A stretch of 64,000 bases of DNA from NCBI RefSeq assembly GCF_048320135.1, contig NZ_CP182947.1, positions 1,612,001 to 1,676,000 of the forward strand, written 5' to 3'. The notes beneath the pieces were generated by a model that was not told the origin of the DNA, searched no databases, and was given only the letters and a program-made list of their open reading frames with translations. A program made the translations under genes and the position numbers. Shown one piece after another: positions 17,893 to 27,060 of the stretch. The stretch's first letter is position 1, and each line of letters opens with the position of its first letter. This stretch comes from Ideonella_A sakaiensis_A (GTDB lineage: Bacteria > Pseudomonadota > Gammaproteobacteria > Burkholderiales > Burkholderiaceae_C).

Positions 17893-19143
17893 TCAGGCCA
17901 GCGTCACGCGGACAAACCTGCGCTTGCCAACCTGCAACACGAAGCTGCCGGCAACCAGCTTCAGCGCCTTGTCGCTGACGACGCTGCCGTCGATGCGCAC
18001 GCCGCCGCCGTCGATCAGGCGGTTTGCCTCGCTGGTCGACGGCGCGAGCCCCGTCTGCTTCAGCAGCGCGCCGATGCCGAGCGGGGCACCCTGCAGCGTC
18101 AGCTCGGCGATATCCTGCGGGATGCCGCCGCGGGCACGCAGTTCGAAATCCTCCGCCGCGGCCTCGGCGGCGCCGGCACTGTGGAAGCGGGTCGTGATCT
18201 CGCGTGCCAGCTCGACCTTGATCTCCTTCGGATTGCGGCCTTCGGCGATCTCGCGCCGGAAACCTTCGATCTCGGCCTCCGAGCGCATGCTCAGCAGCGC
18301 GAAATAGCGCCACATCAGCGTATCGCTGATCGACAGCAGCTTGGCGAACATCGTATTCGCCGGCTCGGTGATGCCGATGTAGTTGCCCTTGCTCTTCGAC
18401 ATCTTCTCGACGCCGTCGAGCCCCTCGAGCAGCGGCATCGTCAGGATGCACTGCGGCTCCTGGCCATATTCGGCCTGCAGGACGCGGCCGACCAGCAGGT
18501 TGAATTTCTGGTCGGTGCCGCCGAGTTCGAGGTCGCTTTTCAGCGCCACCGAGTCATAACCCTGCATCAGCGGATACAGCAGTTCGTGCACCGAAATCGG
18601 GTTGCCGGCCTTGTAGCGCTCGGCAAAATCGTTGCGCTCCATCATCCGCGCCAGCGTATAGCGCGACGCGAGCTGGATCATCCCGCGCGCCCCGAGCTGG
18701 TCGCTCCATTCGGAGTTGTAACGGATCTCGGTGCGCGCCGGATCGAGCACCAGGCTGGCCTGGCGATAGTAGGTCTGGGCATTGGCCTCGATCTGCTCGC
18801 GCGTCAGCGGCGGGCGGGTCGTGTTGCGTCCCGAAGGATCCCCGATCGTCGACGTGAAGTCGCCGATCAGGAAGATCACCTGGTGGCCCAGATCTTGCAG
18901 CTGGCGCATCTTGTTCAGCACGACGGTGTGGCCGATGTGGATATCGGGCGCTGTCGGATCGAGCCCGAGCTTGATCCGCAGCGGCTGGCCGGTGGCTTCC
19001 GAGCGTGCCAGCTTGTTCAACCACTCGTCCTGCGGCAGCAGTTCGTCACAATGGCGACGCGAAATCTCCAGCGCCTCGAGCGCCTTGTAGGAAATCGGGA
19101 AGGGCTGCGCGGGATGTCCGCTGATGGTCTGGCTGGAGGTCAT
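17893..19143 (-). CDS. tyrS: Tyrosyl-tRNA synthetase
   Basis: A 416-residue class I aminoacyl-tRNA synthetase that charges tRNA-Tyr. The HIGH motif is in DPTAPDIHIGHTVVL, the KMSKS motif in EKMSKSKGNYIG, and an S4 RNA-binding domain closes the protein (about 350-416). Length and motif spacing match the TyrRS group of many proteobacteria (TyrZ-like, with HIGH). The gene is divergent from the M23 peptidase, an order common in betaproteobacteria. Confidence 0.96.
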   Translation of the reverse strand: MTSSQTISGHPAQPFPISYKALEALEISRRHCDELLPQDEWLNKLARSEATGQPLRIKLGLDPTAPDIHIGHTVVLNKMRQLQDLGHQVIFLIGDFTSTIGDPSGRNTTRPPLTREQIEANAQTYYRQASLVLDPARTEIRYNSEWSDQLGARGMIQLASRYTLARMMERNDFAERYKAGNPISVHELLYPLMQGYDSVALKSDLELGGTDQKFNLLVGRVLQAEYGQEPQCILTMPLLEGLDGVEKMSKSKGNYIGITEPANTMFAKLLSISDTLMWRYFALLSMRSEAEIEGFRREIAEGRNPKEIKVELAREITTRFHSAGAAEAAAEDFELRARGGIPQDIAELTLQGAPLGIGALLKQTGLAPSTSEANRLIDGGGVRIDGSVVSDKALKLVAGSFVLQVGKRRFVRVTLA

Positions 19144-19190
19144 CGTGTAGGGCTTTGGGTTTCCCCGATCGTTTTTACGGGTGCGCCAGA

Positions 19191-19196
19191 TATAAT
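19191..19196 (+). promoter_or_regulatory. Candidate -10 element upstream of the M23 peptidase gene
   Basis: A perfect TATAAT in the tyrS/M23 intergenic region, followed by a CTGCGG-TCAGC-CCGCAG stem-loop. No good -35 hexamer is seen at 16-18 bases, so this would be a weak or activator-dependent promoter. Direction is inferred from the downstream gene. Confidence 0.35.
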
Positions 19197-19359
19197 TTCG
19201 TGCAAATGCTGCGGTCAGCCCGCAGTGATACAGGAATCAGCGGGCTTCGCATCTCGGCTCGTCGCGATTCTAGAAGACACGACCATCCGTCCACCCGGCC
19301 TGCCCCACCCGACCCCGGTGGCGCCTGCGCCTCAGCCGAGCTTACCGCTCCTGCCTGAA

Positions 19360-20787
19360 TTGATTTCGTCAGAATCCCTCGATCGAGCTTTATCTTCGGT
19401 GGCCCGCCGGACCGGCCACCACGCCACCACCTTCCTCGGCAACCACTCGCGCAGCATCACCGCTGCAGTGGTGGTTGTGCTCGCCGGCTTCGGCGCCACC
19501 GCATTCGGCATTGCGCCGATGGTCGCGCAGGAACCGGTCGACCTGACGACCCGCATCATCAGCGAAAACGTCGTGCCCGACGACATCTCGAGCCAGCTCG
19601 AGGCGCTGGCCGCGCACCGGGTTTCGCTGTACCGCAGCGAGCTGACCCGCAGCGGCGACACCGTCGACAGCCTGTTGAAGCGGCTCGGCATCGTTGATGC
19701 CGAAGCAGCCGCCTTCCTGCGCGACGACGCCACCGCGCGCCAGATGTTCACCGGCCGCACCGGCAAGATGGTTCAGGCACGGATCGACGAACAGGGTCGG
19801 TTCGAGGAACTGGTGGTGCGTTATGCACCCGAAGACAGCGCGCTGATCGGCAGCCACTTCACGCGGCTGACGGTGAGCCGGGTTGCCGAGCAGCCGGCGC
19901 AGTTCGAGACCAAGGTCGAGGTTGCCGAGCTGCAGATCCGGCAGCGGCTGGGCAGCGGCACGATTCGCCATTCGCTGTTTGCCGCCGCCGATGACGCACG
20001 GGTGCCCGATGTCGTCGCCAGCCAGATCGCCGAGATCTTTTCTGCCGACATCGACTTCCGGCGCCAGCTGCGCCGCGGCGATACCTTCAGCGTCGTCTAT
20101 GAAGCCCTGCTCGCCGACGGCGAGCTGATCAACTGGAATCAGGGCGCCGGCCGGGTGCTGGCTGCCGAGTTCGTCAACGACGGCACGGTGCACAGCGCGG
20201 TCTGGTTTGCCGATCCGGCAGCCAGCGGCAGCGCCGCACGTGGCGCCTATTACGACATGAACGGGCAGAACAAGCGCCGCTCGTTCCTTGCCAGCCCGCT
20301 CGAATTCTCGCGGGTCACATCCGGATTCTCGATGCGCCTGCATCCGATCCTGCGCACCTGGCGGCAGCACAAGGGTGTCGACTACGGCGCGCCGACCGGC
20401 ACCCCCGTCCGTACCGTCGGCGACGGCGTGATCGAGTTCGCCGGCAGCCAGGGCGGCTACGGCAATGTCGTGAAGGTCCGGCACACCAACAACCGCGTCA
20501 CCGTCTACGCGCACCTGAGCCGCGTCAATGTTCGCCGCGGCGAGCGCGTCGAGCAGGGCGACACGATCGGTGCGGTCGGCTCGACCGGCTGGGCGACCGG
20601 ACCGCATCTGCACTTCGAGTTCATCGTCGGCGGCGACCACATCGACCCGATGATTGTTGCCCGCTCGTCGGAAACCAACGAGATCACGGCCAGGACCCGT
20701 CCGGTCTTCGACCGGCTGATCAGCGGCATCCGCACCCAGCTGACGCTGGCGCAGACGGCGTCACGCCAGACCGAATACGCAGAGTGA
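19360..20787 (+). CDS. M23-family (LytM) murein endopeptidase, membrane-anchored
   Basis: A 475-residue peptidase. An N-terminal helix (SITAAVVVVLAGFGATAFGI, near residues 34-53) anchors it in the inner membrane. A long periplasmic region follows, containing an Opacity-associated-like repeat (TRSGDTVDSLLKRLGI) and then the LytM metallopeptidase domain. The zinc ligands are in HKGVDYGAPTGTPV and GPHLHFEF, all present, so it should cleave peptidoglycan cross-links. The start is uncertain: TTG 19360 is chosen to leave a normal cytoplasmic tail, but GTG at 19225, 19318 or 19399 are in frame and none has a clear ribosome site. Confidence 0.85.
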   Translation: MISSESLDRALSSVARRTGHHATTFLGNHSRSITAAVVVVLAGFGATAFGIAPMVAQEPVDLTTRIISENVVPDDISSQLEALAAHRVSLYRSELTRSGDTVDSLLKRLGIVDAEAAAFLRDDATARQMFTGRTGKMVQARIDEQGRFEELVVRYAPEDSALIGSHFTRLTVSRVAEQPAQFETKVEVAELQIRQRLGSGTIRHSLFAAADDARVPDVVASQIAEIFSADIDFRRQLRRGDTFSVVYEALLADGELINWNQGAGRVLAAEFVNDGTVHSAVWFADPAASGSAARGAYYDMNGQNKRRSFLASPLEFSRVTSGFSMRLHPILRTWRQHKGVDYGAPTGTPVRTVGDGVIEFAGSQGGYGNVVKVRHTNNRVTVYAHLSRVNVRRGERVEQGDTIGAVGSTGWATGPHLHFEFIVGGDHIDPMIVARSSETNEITARTRPVFDRLISGIRTQLTLAQTASRQTEYAE

Positions 20788-20858
20788 GCGCCGCGCGTGT
20801 CGGGCCCGGCAACGGGCCGACCCGGCGGCGCCAACGCCCGTCCTGACCCACCCAGCGC

Positions 20859-21989
20859 ATGGCGGAGTTGTTCATCGGCCTGATGTCGGGCACCTCGCTG
20901 GACGGCATGGACGGCGTGCTGGTCGACCTCGGCGACTGCGATGCCGGCCGGCTGCAGGTGCTGGCCCATGCGCATCTCCCATATGCCGACGTGCTCGGCG
21001 AAGAACTGCTGGCACTCAACGCCAGCGGCAGCAATGAGATGCACCGGACCGCATTGGCCGGCAATGCCGTCGCTAGAGTCTGTGCCGAGGTCGCCCGCGC
21101 GCTGCTCGAAACATCGGCGACCACCGCATCCGCAGTGCGTGCGATCGGCGCTCATGGCCAGACGGTACGGCATCGGCCCGGCGAATTCGACGGCATCGGC
21201 TATACGGTGCAGATCAACAATGCGGCCCTGCTGGCCGAACTGACCGGCATCGACACCGTCGCCGATTTCCGTTCCCGCGATGTCGCTGCCGGCGGCCAGG
21301 GAGCGCCGCTGGTTCCGGCCTTCCACCGGGCGGTATTCGGCCGCCCAGGACGCTGCGATGCGGTGCTCAACATCGGCGGCATGAGCAACATCACGGTGCT
21401 TCGGCGCGACGGCTCGACGACCGGTTTCGACTGCGGGCCGGGCAATGCCCTGCTCGATCTGTGGTGCCAGCGCCATCTCGACACTGCCTACGATGAAAAC
21501 GGCCAGTGGGCGGCCGGCGGCAGGCCTGATGCCGACCTGCTGGCACGGCTGCTGGCGGATCCGTTCTTTTCCGCAAGCCCGCCGAAGAGCACCGGTCGTG
21601 ACCATTTCAATGCGCAGTGGCTCGATGGCCATCTGGCAGCGTCGAGCGGCGCGGCAGCCACCTCAGCGCAGGACATACAGGCGACGCTGACCGAACTGAC
21701 CGCGGCGGTGTGTGCGGCCGAGATGCTGCGCCACGCGCCGGACGCCGAACGCCTGCTGGTCTGTGGCGGCGGCGCGTTGAATGCCGAACTGATGCGCAGG
21801 CTGGCGGCCAAACTGCCAAGCGTGGAGGTCGTGGCCAGCGACGAAGCCGGCCTGCCGGCCAATCAGGTCGAGGCGGTGGCGTTTGCCTGGCTGGCCCGCG
21901 CCTGCCTGCTGCGCCGGCCGGGCAACCTGCAGGAAGTCACCGGCGCGCAGGGACCGCGCATCCTCGGCGCCGTTTATCCGGGCCGCTGA
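20859..21989 (+). CDS. anmK: Anhydro-N-acetylmuramic acid kinase
   Basis: A 376-residue kinase that phosphorylates and opens anhydro-MurNAc during cell-wall recycling. The N-terminal ATP-binding phrase GLMSGTSLDGMDGVL and the later INIGGMSNITVL and FDCGPGNALLD blocks are diagnostic. It lies just after the M23 murein peptidase gene, so both murein-turnover genes may be co-transcribed. Length agrees with E. coli AnmK (369). Confidence 0.95.
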   Translation: MAELFIGLMSGTSLDGMDGVLVDLGDCDAGRLQVLAHAHLPYADVLGEELLALNASGSNEMHRTALAGNAVARVCAEVARALLETSATTASAVRAIGAHGQTVRHRPGEFDGIGYTVQINNAALLAELTGIDTVADFRSRDVAAGGQGAPLVPAFHRAVFGRPGRCDAVLNIGGMSNITVLRRDGSTTGFDCGPGNALLDLWCQRHLDTAYDENGQWAAGGRPDADLLARLLADPFFSASPPKSTGRDHFNAQWLDGHLAASSGAAATSAQDIQATLTELTAAVCAAEMLRHAPDAERLLVCGGGALNAELMRRLAAKLPSVEVVASDEAGLPANQVEAVAFAWLARACLLRRPGNLQEVTGAQGPRILGAVYPGR

Positions 21990-22004
21990 AGCAGCCGTCG
22001 GATG

Positions 22005-22035
22005 GCCAAAACAAAGGCCGCCCGCAGGCGGCCTT
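22005..22035 (-). terminator. Rho-independent terminator of erpA
   Basis: A 9-bp perfect stem AAGGCCGCC/GGCGGCCTT with a four-base loop. On the minus strand it is followed by TTTGTTTT, so it ends the erpA transcript. It also lies just beyond the anmK stop and may act weakly in both directions. Confidence 0.8.
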
Positions 22036-22055
22036 GCACTGGCAGGAAACGCAGA

Positions 22056-22436
22056 TCAGACCGAGAAGCTCGAGCCGCAGCCACAAGTGGTCGTCGCGTT
22101 CGGATTCTTGATCACGAACTGAGCACCCTGCAGGTCGTCCTTGTAGTCGATCTCGGCGCCGGCCAGGTACTGCAGGCTCATCGCGTCGATCAGCAGCGTG
22201 ACGCCGTTCTTGTTCATCTGCGTATCGTCTTCATTGACCATCTCGTCGAAGGTGAAGCCGTACTGGAAACCGGAGCAGCCGCCACCCTGCACGAAGACGC
22301 GCAGTTTCAGGTCGGGATTGCCTTCCTCGTCGACCAGTTCCTTGACCTTCGACGCGGCGCTGTCGGTAAAGACCAGCGGCACCGGTGGTGCATCGAGATC
22401 GGTCGCGGGATTGTTCTGTTCTGCTACTGCGTTCAT
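22056..22436 (-). CDS. erpA: Iron-sulfur cluster insertion protein ErpA
   Basis: A 126-residue A-type carrier that passes Fe-S clusters to apoproteins. The three cluster cysteines are in GGGCSGFQYGF and CGCGSSF at the C-terminus. The ATG at 22436 has GAAGGAG nine bases upstream; a GTG nine bases earlier is less likely. It is followed by a good terminator and preceded by bactofilin, the usual betaproteobacterial order. Confidence 0.95.
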   Translation of the reverse strand: MNAVAEQNNPATDLDAPPVPLVFTDSAASKVKELVDEEGNPDLKLRVFVQGGGCSGFQYGFTFDEMVNEDDTQMNKNGVTLLIDAMSLQYLAGAEIDYKDDLQGAQFVIKNPNATTTCGCGSSFSV

Positions 22437-22474
22437 GACTGGCACTCCTTCGAATCGGAACTTGCTTGCTGCAA

Positions 22475-22882
22475 TTATCCCTGATTGGACGTTGCAAGCT
22501 TCAAGGGGGGTTTCTCGTCAGCCACTGCATCGCCACGCAGCGGCCGCAGTTCACCATCGATCTCGGCGCCCTGGTGCATCTCCAGGCGCTCGTACTTCAC
22601 ATCGCCGCTGATCACCGCCTTCGGTTGCAGTTCGAGCAGCTCGGTCGAGATCACCGGCCCCATCACGGTGCCGTTGACGATCACATGACCGGCATGCACC
22701 GTGCCTTCGACCTTGGCCTTTTCGCTGATCACGAGGATATTGCGGCCACCGCCGCTGGCGACCACATCGCCGATCACCTGGCCATCGATGCGCAGGCCAT
22801 CGCTGAAATGCAGTTCACCACGGATCACGGTTCCTTCGCCGATCAGCGTGCGGATCGGAGCTTGCTGCTTCTTGCCGAACAT
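22475..22882 (-). CDS. Bactofilin
   Basis: A 135-residue polymer-forming cytoskeletal protein. The repeated beta-helix pattern is visible (EGTVIRGELHFSDGLRIDGQVIGDV, then KVEGTVHAGHVIVNGTVMGPV), flanked by a short basic N-terminus (MFGKKQQ) and a disordered C-terminus. Bactofilins build filaments that organise cell-wall enzymes, and an M23 murein peptidase gene is nearby. It lies 38 bp upstream of erpA. Confidence 0.9.
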   Translation of the reverse strand: MFGKKQQAPIRTLIGEGTVIRGELHFSDGLRIDGQVIGDVVASGGGRNILVISEKAKVEGTVHAGHVIVNGTVMGPVISTELLELQPKAVISGDVKYERLEMHQGAEIDGELRPLRGDAVADEKPPLKLATSNQG

Positions 22883-22946
22883 GGGGTCACCTTATTGCGG
22901 ATGGGCTCGTGCGAGCGGTGCGGCAAAGGCCGGGCGAGGCTCGGGC

Positions 22947-23660
22947 TCAGAGCGCTGCAGACTGGGAGGCCCTGACGGCTCCCGCTTGATCGGTCAGCTT
23001 GACCTGAACTGTTTTTACCACGGCATTCGGCGGCAGGTCGATATTGCCTTCGATCCGTGCATATTGTTTCAACTGGAAGGCCTGCGGTCCGCCGGGCACC
23101 GGGTAAACCCATGGCTTGCCGTTCTGCACGCCATGCAGCGTGAAGGCGTAATGGCCGTGAAACTCGGACTGACCCTTTGGCCCGGCCTGCATCACCAGCA
23201 GCTGGAAGCGCAACTGGGCGTTGTCCTGCATCTGCACCTGCAGGCCGCGGATGCTCAGGCCCTGCTCGGCGCCGGTCGGCAGCAGACGCTCGAAGAAACC
23301 GAGGTCGGCCTTCAGCGACAGGTTTTCGGCCTCGATCTGGCGCAGTTGCTGGGCCAGCCGGTCGAGCGCGGCCTTCTCGGCGGTCAGCAGGCTTTCAGCG
23401 GTATTGGCGACCGAAACCGCCTGCTCCCGGTCCTTCTTCAGCTGCTCGACCTCGCTGCGCAGTTGCATCAGCTCGAGCTTGGCATCGCGGTCGAGCCCGG
23501 CAATGTCCTTGCCGACCTCGAACGCCCACAACGCGAGTGCGGCGGAAAAGCCGAGCACCAGCGCCGCGACAACCCAACGCAACGGCCATGGCATGTGGCT
23601 GCGCACGATCATCCGCGGAGCACTGATCGACAGCCGTCGCCGGAGGAGTCTCAATCGCAT
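22947..23660 (-). CDS. Coiled-coil membrane protein (DUF6776-like)
   Basis: A 237-residue protein with one membrane helix at about residues 25-46, a coiled coil from about 55 to 115 (heptad-like ELMQLRSEVEQLKKDREQ), and a C-terminal beta-rich domain. This architecture and the position between rpsI and bactofilin match the DUF6776 family of betaproteobacteria. Function unknown; association with the bactofilin scaffold is plausible. The start is uncertain because no ribosome site precedes the ATG at 23660; ATG 23612 is an alternative. Confidence 0.75.
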   Translation of the reverse strand: MRLRLLRRRLSISAPRMIVRSHMPWPLRWVVAALVLGFSAALALWAFEVGKDIAGLDRDAKLELMQLRSEVEQLKKDREQAVSVANTAESLLTAEKAALDRLAQQLRQIEAENLSLKADLGFFERLLPTGAEQGLSIRGLQVQMQDNAQLRFQLLVMQAGPKGQSEFHGHYAFTLHGVQNGKPWVYPVPGGPQAFQLKQYARIEGNIDLPPNAVVKTVQVKLTDQAGAVRASQSAAL

Positions 23661-23791
23661 GCGTCAGGTCAGGCAGGTTGCTGCAGAAACGAACGAAGCC
23701 GCACAAGGCGGCTTCGGAGCGGACGCACCCGGCACGACGGCCGAGCGGTCCGGCGGCGCTGCAGATGTCTGGATGACATCCGCCACCGGGA

Positions 23792-24184
23792 TCAGCGCTT
23801 GCTGAACTGCTTTCTGCGGCGTGCGCCGTGCAGACCGACCTTCTTGCGCTCGACCTCGCGGGCGTCGCGCGTGACGAAGCCGGCCCGGCTCAGATCGGGC
23901 TTCAAGGCCGCGTCATAGTCGATCAGCGCGCGGGTGATGCCGTGGCGCACCGCGCCGGCCTGACCCGACTCACCACCGCCGTGCACATTGACCTTGATGT
24001 CGAATGCAGCGTCGTTGGCGGTCAGCACCAGCGGCTGGCGCACGACCATGATCGAGGTCTGACGACCAAAATATTCGTCGACGGCACGGCCGTTGACGAT
24101 GATCTGGCCGCTGCCCTTCTTGATGAAGACGCGGGCGACAGACGATTTGCGACGGCCGGTGCCGTAATTCCAGTTTCCGATCAT
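23792..24184 (-). CDS. rpsI: 30S ribosomal protein S9
   Basis: A 130-residue S9 of exactly the usual length. It has the KSSVARVFIKKGSG and GGGESGQAGAVRHGI blocks and the universally conserved basic tail ending QFSKR that reaches into the ribosomal P site. It is second gene of the rplM-rpsI operon, 9 bp after rplM. Confidence 0.98.
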   Translation of the reverse strand: MIGNWNYGTGRRKSSVARVFIKKGSGQIIVNGRAVDEYFGRQTSIMVVRQPLVLTANDAAFDIKVNVHGGGESGQAGAVRHGITRALIDYDAALKPDLSRAGFVTRDAREVERKKVGLHGARRRKQFSKR

Positions 24185-24193
24185 CAGCGTTCC

Positions 24194-24622
24194 TCAGATC
24201 TCGAGTGTCTTGGGTTGCTGGGCGGCGTGCGGATGCGTTGCACCGGCATAAACCTTCAGCTTCTTGACCATCGCATATCCCAGCGGGCCCTTCGGCAGCA
24301 TGCCCTTCACAGCCTTCTCGAGCGCGCGGCCCGGATGCTTGGCTTGCATGTCCTTGAAGCTGGTGCCGTAGATGCCACCGGGATGACCGGTATGACGGTA
24401 ATAGATCTTGTCGGTGGCCTTGTTGCCGGTGACACGGATCTTGTCGGCATTGACGACGACGATGAAATCGCCGGTATCGACGTGGGGCGTGTAAATGGCT
24501 TTGTGTTTTCCGCGCAGTCGGAGGGCAACTTCACTGGCCACCCTGCCGAGGACCTTGTCGGTCGCGTCGATCACAAACCACTCATGCACCACTTCGGCCG
24601 GTTTGGCGCTGAAGGTTTTCAT
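24194..24622 (-). CDS. rplM: 50S ribosomal protein L13
   Basis: A 142-residue L13, identical in length to E. coli L13. Conserved blocks are MKTFSAKP, LRGKHKAIYTPHVDTGDFI and KGMLPKGPLG. The ATG at 24622 matches the family start. First gene of the rplM-rpsI operon. In E. coli, L13 represses its own operon by binding the mRNA leader; a long structured leader is also present here. Confidence 0.98.
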   Translation of the reverse strand: MKTFSAKPAEVVHEWFVIDATDKVLGRVASEVALRLRGKHKAIYTPHVDTGDFIVVVNADKIRVTGNKATDKIYYRHTGHPGGIYGTSFKDMQAKHPGRALEKAVKGMLPKGPLGYAMVKKLKVYAGATHPHAAQQPKTLEI

Positions 24623-24962
24623 TTGAGTGTTCAATCTAAGGTCTAGCTCCAGACGCTACGAGGCTGACGCCACCGTCCGACCCATCCCTCGGAACCGCTT
24701 CTTTGCTTGGCGGCCTCTCGGGCTGGACCGCTCGCCACCGGAAAGCTTCCCGGCCACGAACAGGTTTTGCGTCTCGTGCGCAGGCATCAATCCTTCGATG
24801 GATGCCCTCTTCCCAGGGAGCTGCACCGGGAAAAGCCTGCGAGGATACCACGACCCTCGGCTTGATGTCGAGACGGGCCTGGCAACTTTTAGAGGGACGG
24901 TACGGAATTTAGCTGCGCGGATTCGATCATACTGCGGGTTAACCCTAGACATCGGAGATCCC
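24623..24962 (-). promoter_or_regulatory. rplM promoter and long mRNA leader (340-bp gene-free divergent region)
   Basis: No gene is visible between rplM and the GNAT gene. On the minus strand, TCGACA (24866-24871) and TATCCT (24842-24847), 18 bp apart and with an extended TGG before the -10, form a good sigma-70 promoter. This would give a leader of roughly 210 bases. The leader contains a hairpin with GGCATC/GATGCC arms at about 24783-24806 and further GC-rich folding. On the plus strand near the GNAT start there is a GGGTTAACCC palindrome (24937-24946) whose role is unknown. Confidence 0.5.
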
Positions 24963-25742
24963 ATGTCGACCCCTACAGAACAAGACCAGAACCAGAACCA
25001 GATGTCACCCGCAGCCGAATCGGCGATCATCGCCGCGTCCGAGGCGGGTCGAACGGCGTCGACCCTGTCCCGCTCCGGCCGCGCGCAGGCCACCAGTGAA
25101 TTCGGCCACGGCTGGGTGCCGGTGCGTTCGCTGGCGGCCCACCATCGCCCGCGATTTGTGGAGCATCTGCTGGGCCTCGATGAGGACGACCGCCGGCTGC
25201 GATTCGGCTATCCGGCCACCGACGCCCAGATCGCCCGTTATGTCGACGGCATCGACTTCGAGCGCGACGAGTTGTTCGGCATCTTCAACCGCAAGGTCGA
25301 ACTGATCGCCGCCGCCCACCTCGCCTACGCACCGCCGCCGCAGATCGATGGCGTGCCGGCGATGGCCGAATTCGGCGTTTCGGTGCTGCCCCATGCACGC
25401 GGCCGCGGCTTCGGTGCACGCTTGTTCGATCATGCGATCCTGCATGCGCGCAACCGCGGTATCGGCAAGCTGTTCATCCACGCGTTGAGCGAAAACACCG
25501 CGATGCTGCGGATCGTCCAGAAGGCGGGTGCAACGGTGGTTCGCGATGGCAGCGAATCCGAAGCCTGGCTGAAGCTGCCGCCGGAGACGATTGCCAGCCG
25601 CTTCGACGAGGTCGTCGGCCAGCATGCGGCGGAAATCGACTACCAGTTCAAATGGCACGCCCACCGGGTCCACGACCTGTGGGACCTGCTGTCGACCGGT
25701 CGGAATCCGTTTGCCGCTGCCAACCCGGCCGCCAACGACTGA
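24963..25742 (+). CDS. GNAT-family N-acetyltransferase
   Basis: A 259-residue protein with a GCN5-related acetyltransferase domain at about residues 50-205. The acetyl-CoA pyrophosphate loop is VLPHARGRGFGARLFDHAI, followed by LFIHALSENTAMLRIVQKAGA. A Gln-rich N-terminal 20 residues and a C-terminal helical tail (about 210-259) flank it. The substrate is unknown. The ATG is preceded by CGGAGA. It shares a 340-bp divergent region with rplM. Confidence 0.85.
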   Translation: MSTPTEQDQNQNQMSPAAESAIIAASEAGRTASTLSRSGRAQATSEFGHGWVPVRSLAAHHRPRFVEHLLGLDEDDRRLRFGYPATDAQIARYVDGIDFERDELFGIFNRKVELIAAAHLAYAPPPQIDGVPAMAEFGVSVLPHARGRGFGARLFDHAILHARNRGIGKLFIHALSENTAMLRIVQKAGATVVRDGSESEAWLKLPPETIASRFDEVVGQHAAEIDYQFKWHAHRVHDLWDLLSTGRNPFAAANPAAND

Positions 25743-25793
25743 CGCACCAGCCGCCACCGCCGCAGCAGCAAGCGGTGGCGGTTAGCATGTGCC

Positions 25794-26918
25794 GTGAATC
25801 AAGCGCAGACTCAACGACAACAAGATCCGAACTCGGCCGGTGGCGACAAGCCGCCAATCGCCCCGCCCTTCACCGGCCTGACCCCGGATACCGTGCTCGA
25901 CGCGCTCGATGCCGTCGGCCTGCGCGGGGACGGCCGGCTGATCCAGCTCAATTCCTACGAAAACCGGGTGTTCCAGGTCTTTCTCGAGGACGGCCGGGTC
26001 GTCGTCGCAAAGTTCTACCGCCCCGGCCGCTGGAGCGATGCGCAAATCCTCGAAGAGCATGCCTTTGCGGCCGAGCTGATGGCAGACGAATGCCCTGTCG
26101 TCGCGCCCTGGCCACTGCACTTGCAACCCGACGCGATCTTGCGCGGGCGCTTGTGCACAGCGGCGAGCGACGAGGCCGCAGCGGAGCAACGACCCGCGTC
26201 CAGCACGCTGGTCGAGGTCGAGACGACCGGCGGACCGTACCGGTTTGCCGTCGTCGAGCGCCGCGCCGGCCGCGCGCCCGAACTGGAGACGCCCGGCCGC
26301 CTCGAATGGATCGGGCGCCTGCTTGGCAGGATGCACAGGGTCGGTGCGCGCCGCGCTTTTGCCGCGCGAACCCGACTGAGCGTCGACGGCATGGGCCGCG
26401 ACTCGCGCAACTGGCTGGCCAACTCCGACATCGTTCCGCCCGATGTGCTGCCCGGCTGGCTTACGGCGGCCGACCGCGTGATCGATGGTGTGCAACAGGC
26501 ATTCGATCGCGTCGAGCCGATTGCCGGCCTGCGGCTGCACGGGGACTGCCATGTCGGCAACATCCTGTGGACCGATGCCGGGCCGCATTTTGTCGATCTC
26601 GACGACTGCATGACCGGACCGGCCGTGCAGGACCTGTGGATGCTGTTGTCCGGCGATGCGACGGTCGCCCGCCGCGAGTTGAATGCGCTGCTGTCGGGTT
26701 ATGAACAGTTCATGGATTTCGACGACCGCGAACTGGCGCTGATCGAACCGCTGCGCAGCCTGCGGATGATCCACCACAGCGCCTGGCTGGCCCGGCGCTG
26801 GGACGATCCGGCTTTCAAGGCTGGCTTTCCATGGTTCGATCAGGCCGGCTACTGGGCGCAGCGGACGACTGAGCTGCATGAGCAGGCGGAGGTGATGGCC
26901 CACCCACGTAGCGGCTGA
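25794..26918 (+). CDS. srkA: Stress-response Ser/Thr kinase (SrkA/YihE-like)
   Basis: A 374-residue kinase of the RdoA/SrkA group with the aminoglycoside-phosphotransferase fold. Visible motifs are NSYENRVFQV, the lysine in VVVAKFYRPGRW, the catalytic loop LHGDCHVGNILW and the metal-binding VDLDDCM. E. coli SrkA protects against stress-induced cell death. The start is a GTG at 25794. Residues near 120-150 carry a short Ala/Glu-rich insertion relative to E. coli. Convergent with htpG across a hairpin repeat. Confidence 0.9.
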   Translation: MNQAQTQRQQDPNSAGGDKPPIAPPFTGLTPDTVLDALDAVGLRGDGRLIQLNSYENRVFQVFLEDGRVVVAKFYRPGRWSDAQILEEHAFAAELMADECPVVAPWPLHLQPDAILRGRLCTAASDEAAAEQRPASSTLVEVETTGGPYRFAVVERRAGRAPELETPGRLEWIGRLLGRMHRVGARRAFAARTRLSVDGMGRDSRNWLANSDIVPPDVLPGWLTAADRVIDGVQQAFDRVEPIAGLRLHGDCHVGNILWTDAGPHFVDLDDCMTGPAVQDLWMLLSGDATVARRELNALLSGYEQFMDFDDRELALIEPLRSLRMIHHSAWLARRWDDPAFKAGFPWFDQAGYWAQRTTELHEQAEVMAHPRSG

Positions 26919-26922
26919 CGCC

Positions 26923-27055
26923 GCACCCCCTCAAGGGGGCCACACTGGTGGACCGGCGGAGCCGGATCCACGGTGTGTGCTTGACAGGTGGTGCCACGCT
27001 TGAGCCGGCGCAGGCAGGCCCTGATGTCCACCCTCACCCCCCTCGAGGGGGCTGC
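26923..27055. repeat. Dispersed hairpin repeat, copy 2, and adjoining C/G-run hairpin
   Basis: Between convergent srkA and htpG. CCCCCTCAAGGGGG is followed by a long stem with arms CACAC/GTGTG, GTGGA/TCCAC and CCGGC/GCCGG around a GGA loop, then GTGCTTGA. This matches the livH-livM copy in order, inner stem and tail, while the outer stem bases differ in compensating pairs. A further CCCCCCTCGAGGGGG hairpin sits at 27037-27051, just beyond the htpG stop, and probably acts as a terminator-like end for both genes. Confidence 0.7.
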
Positions 27056-27060
27056 CTCGC

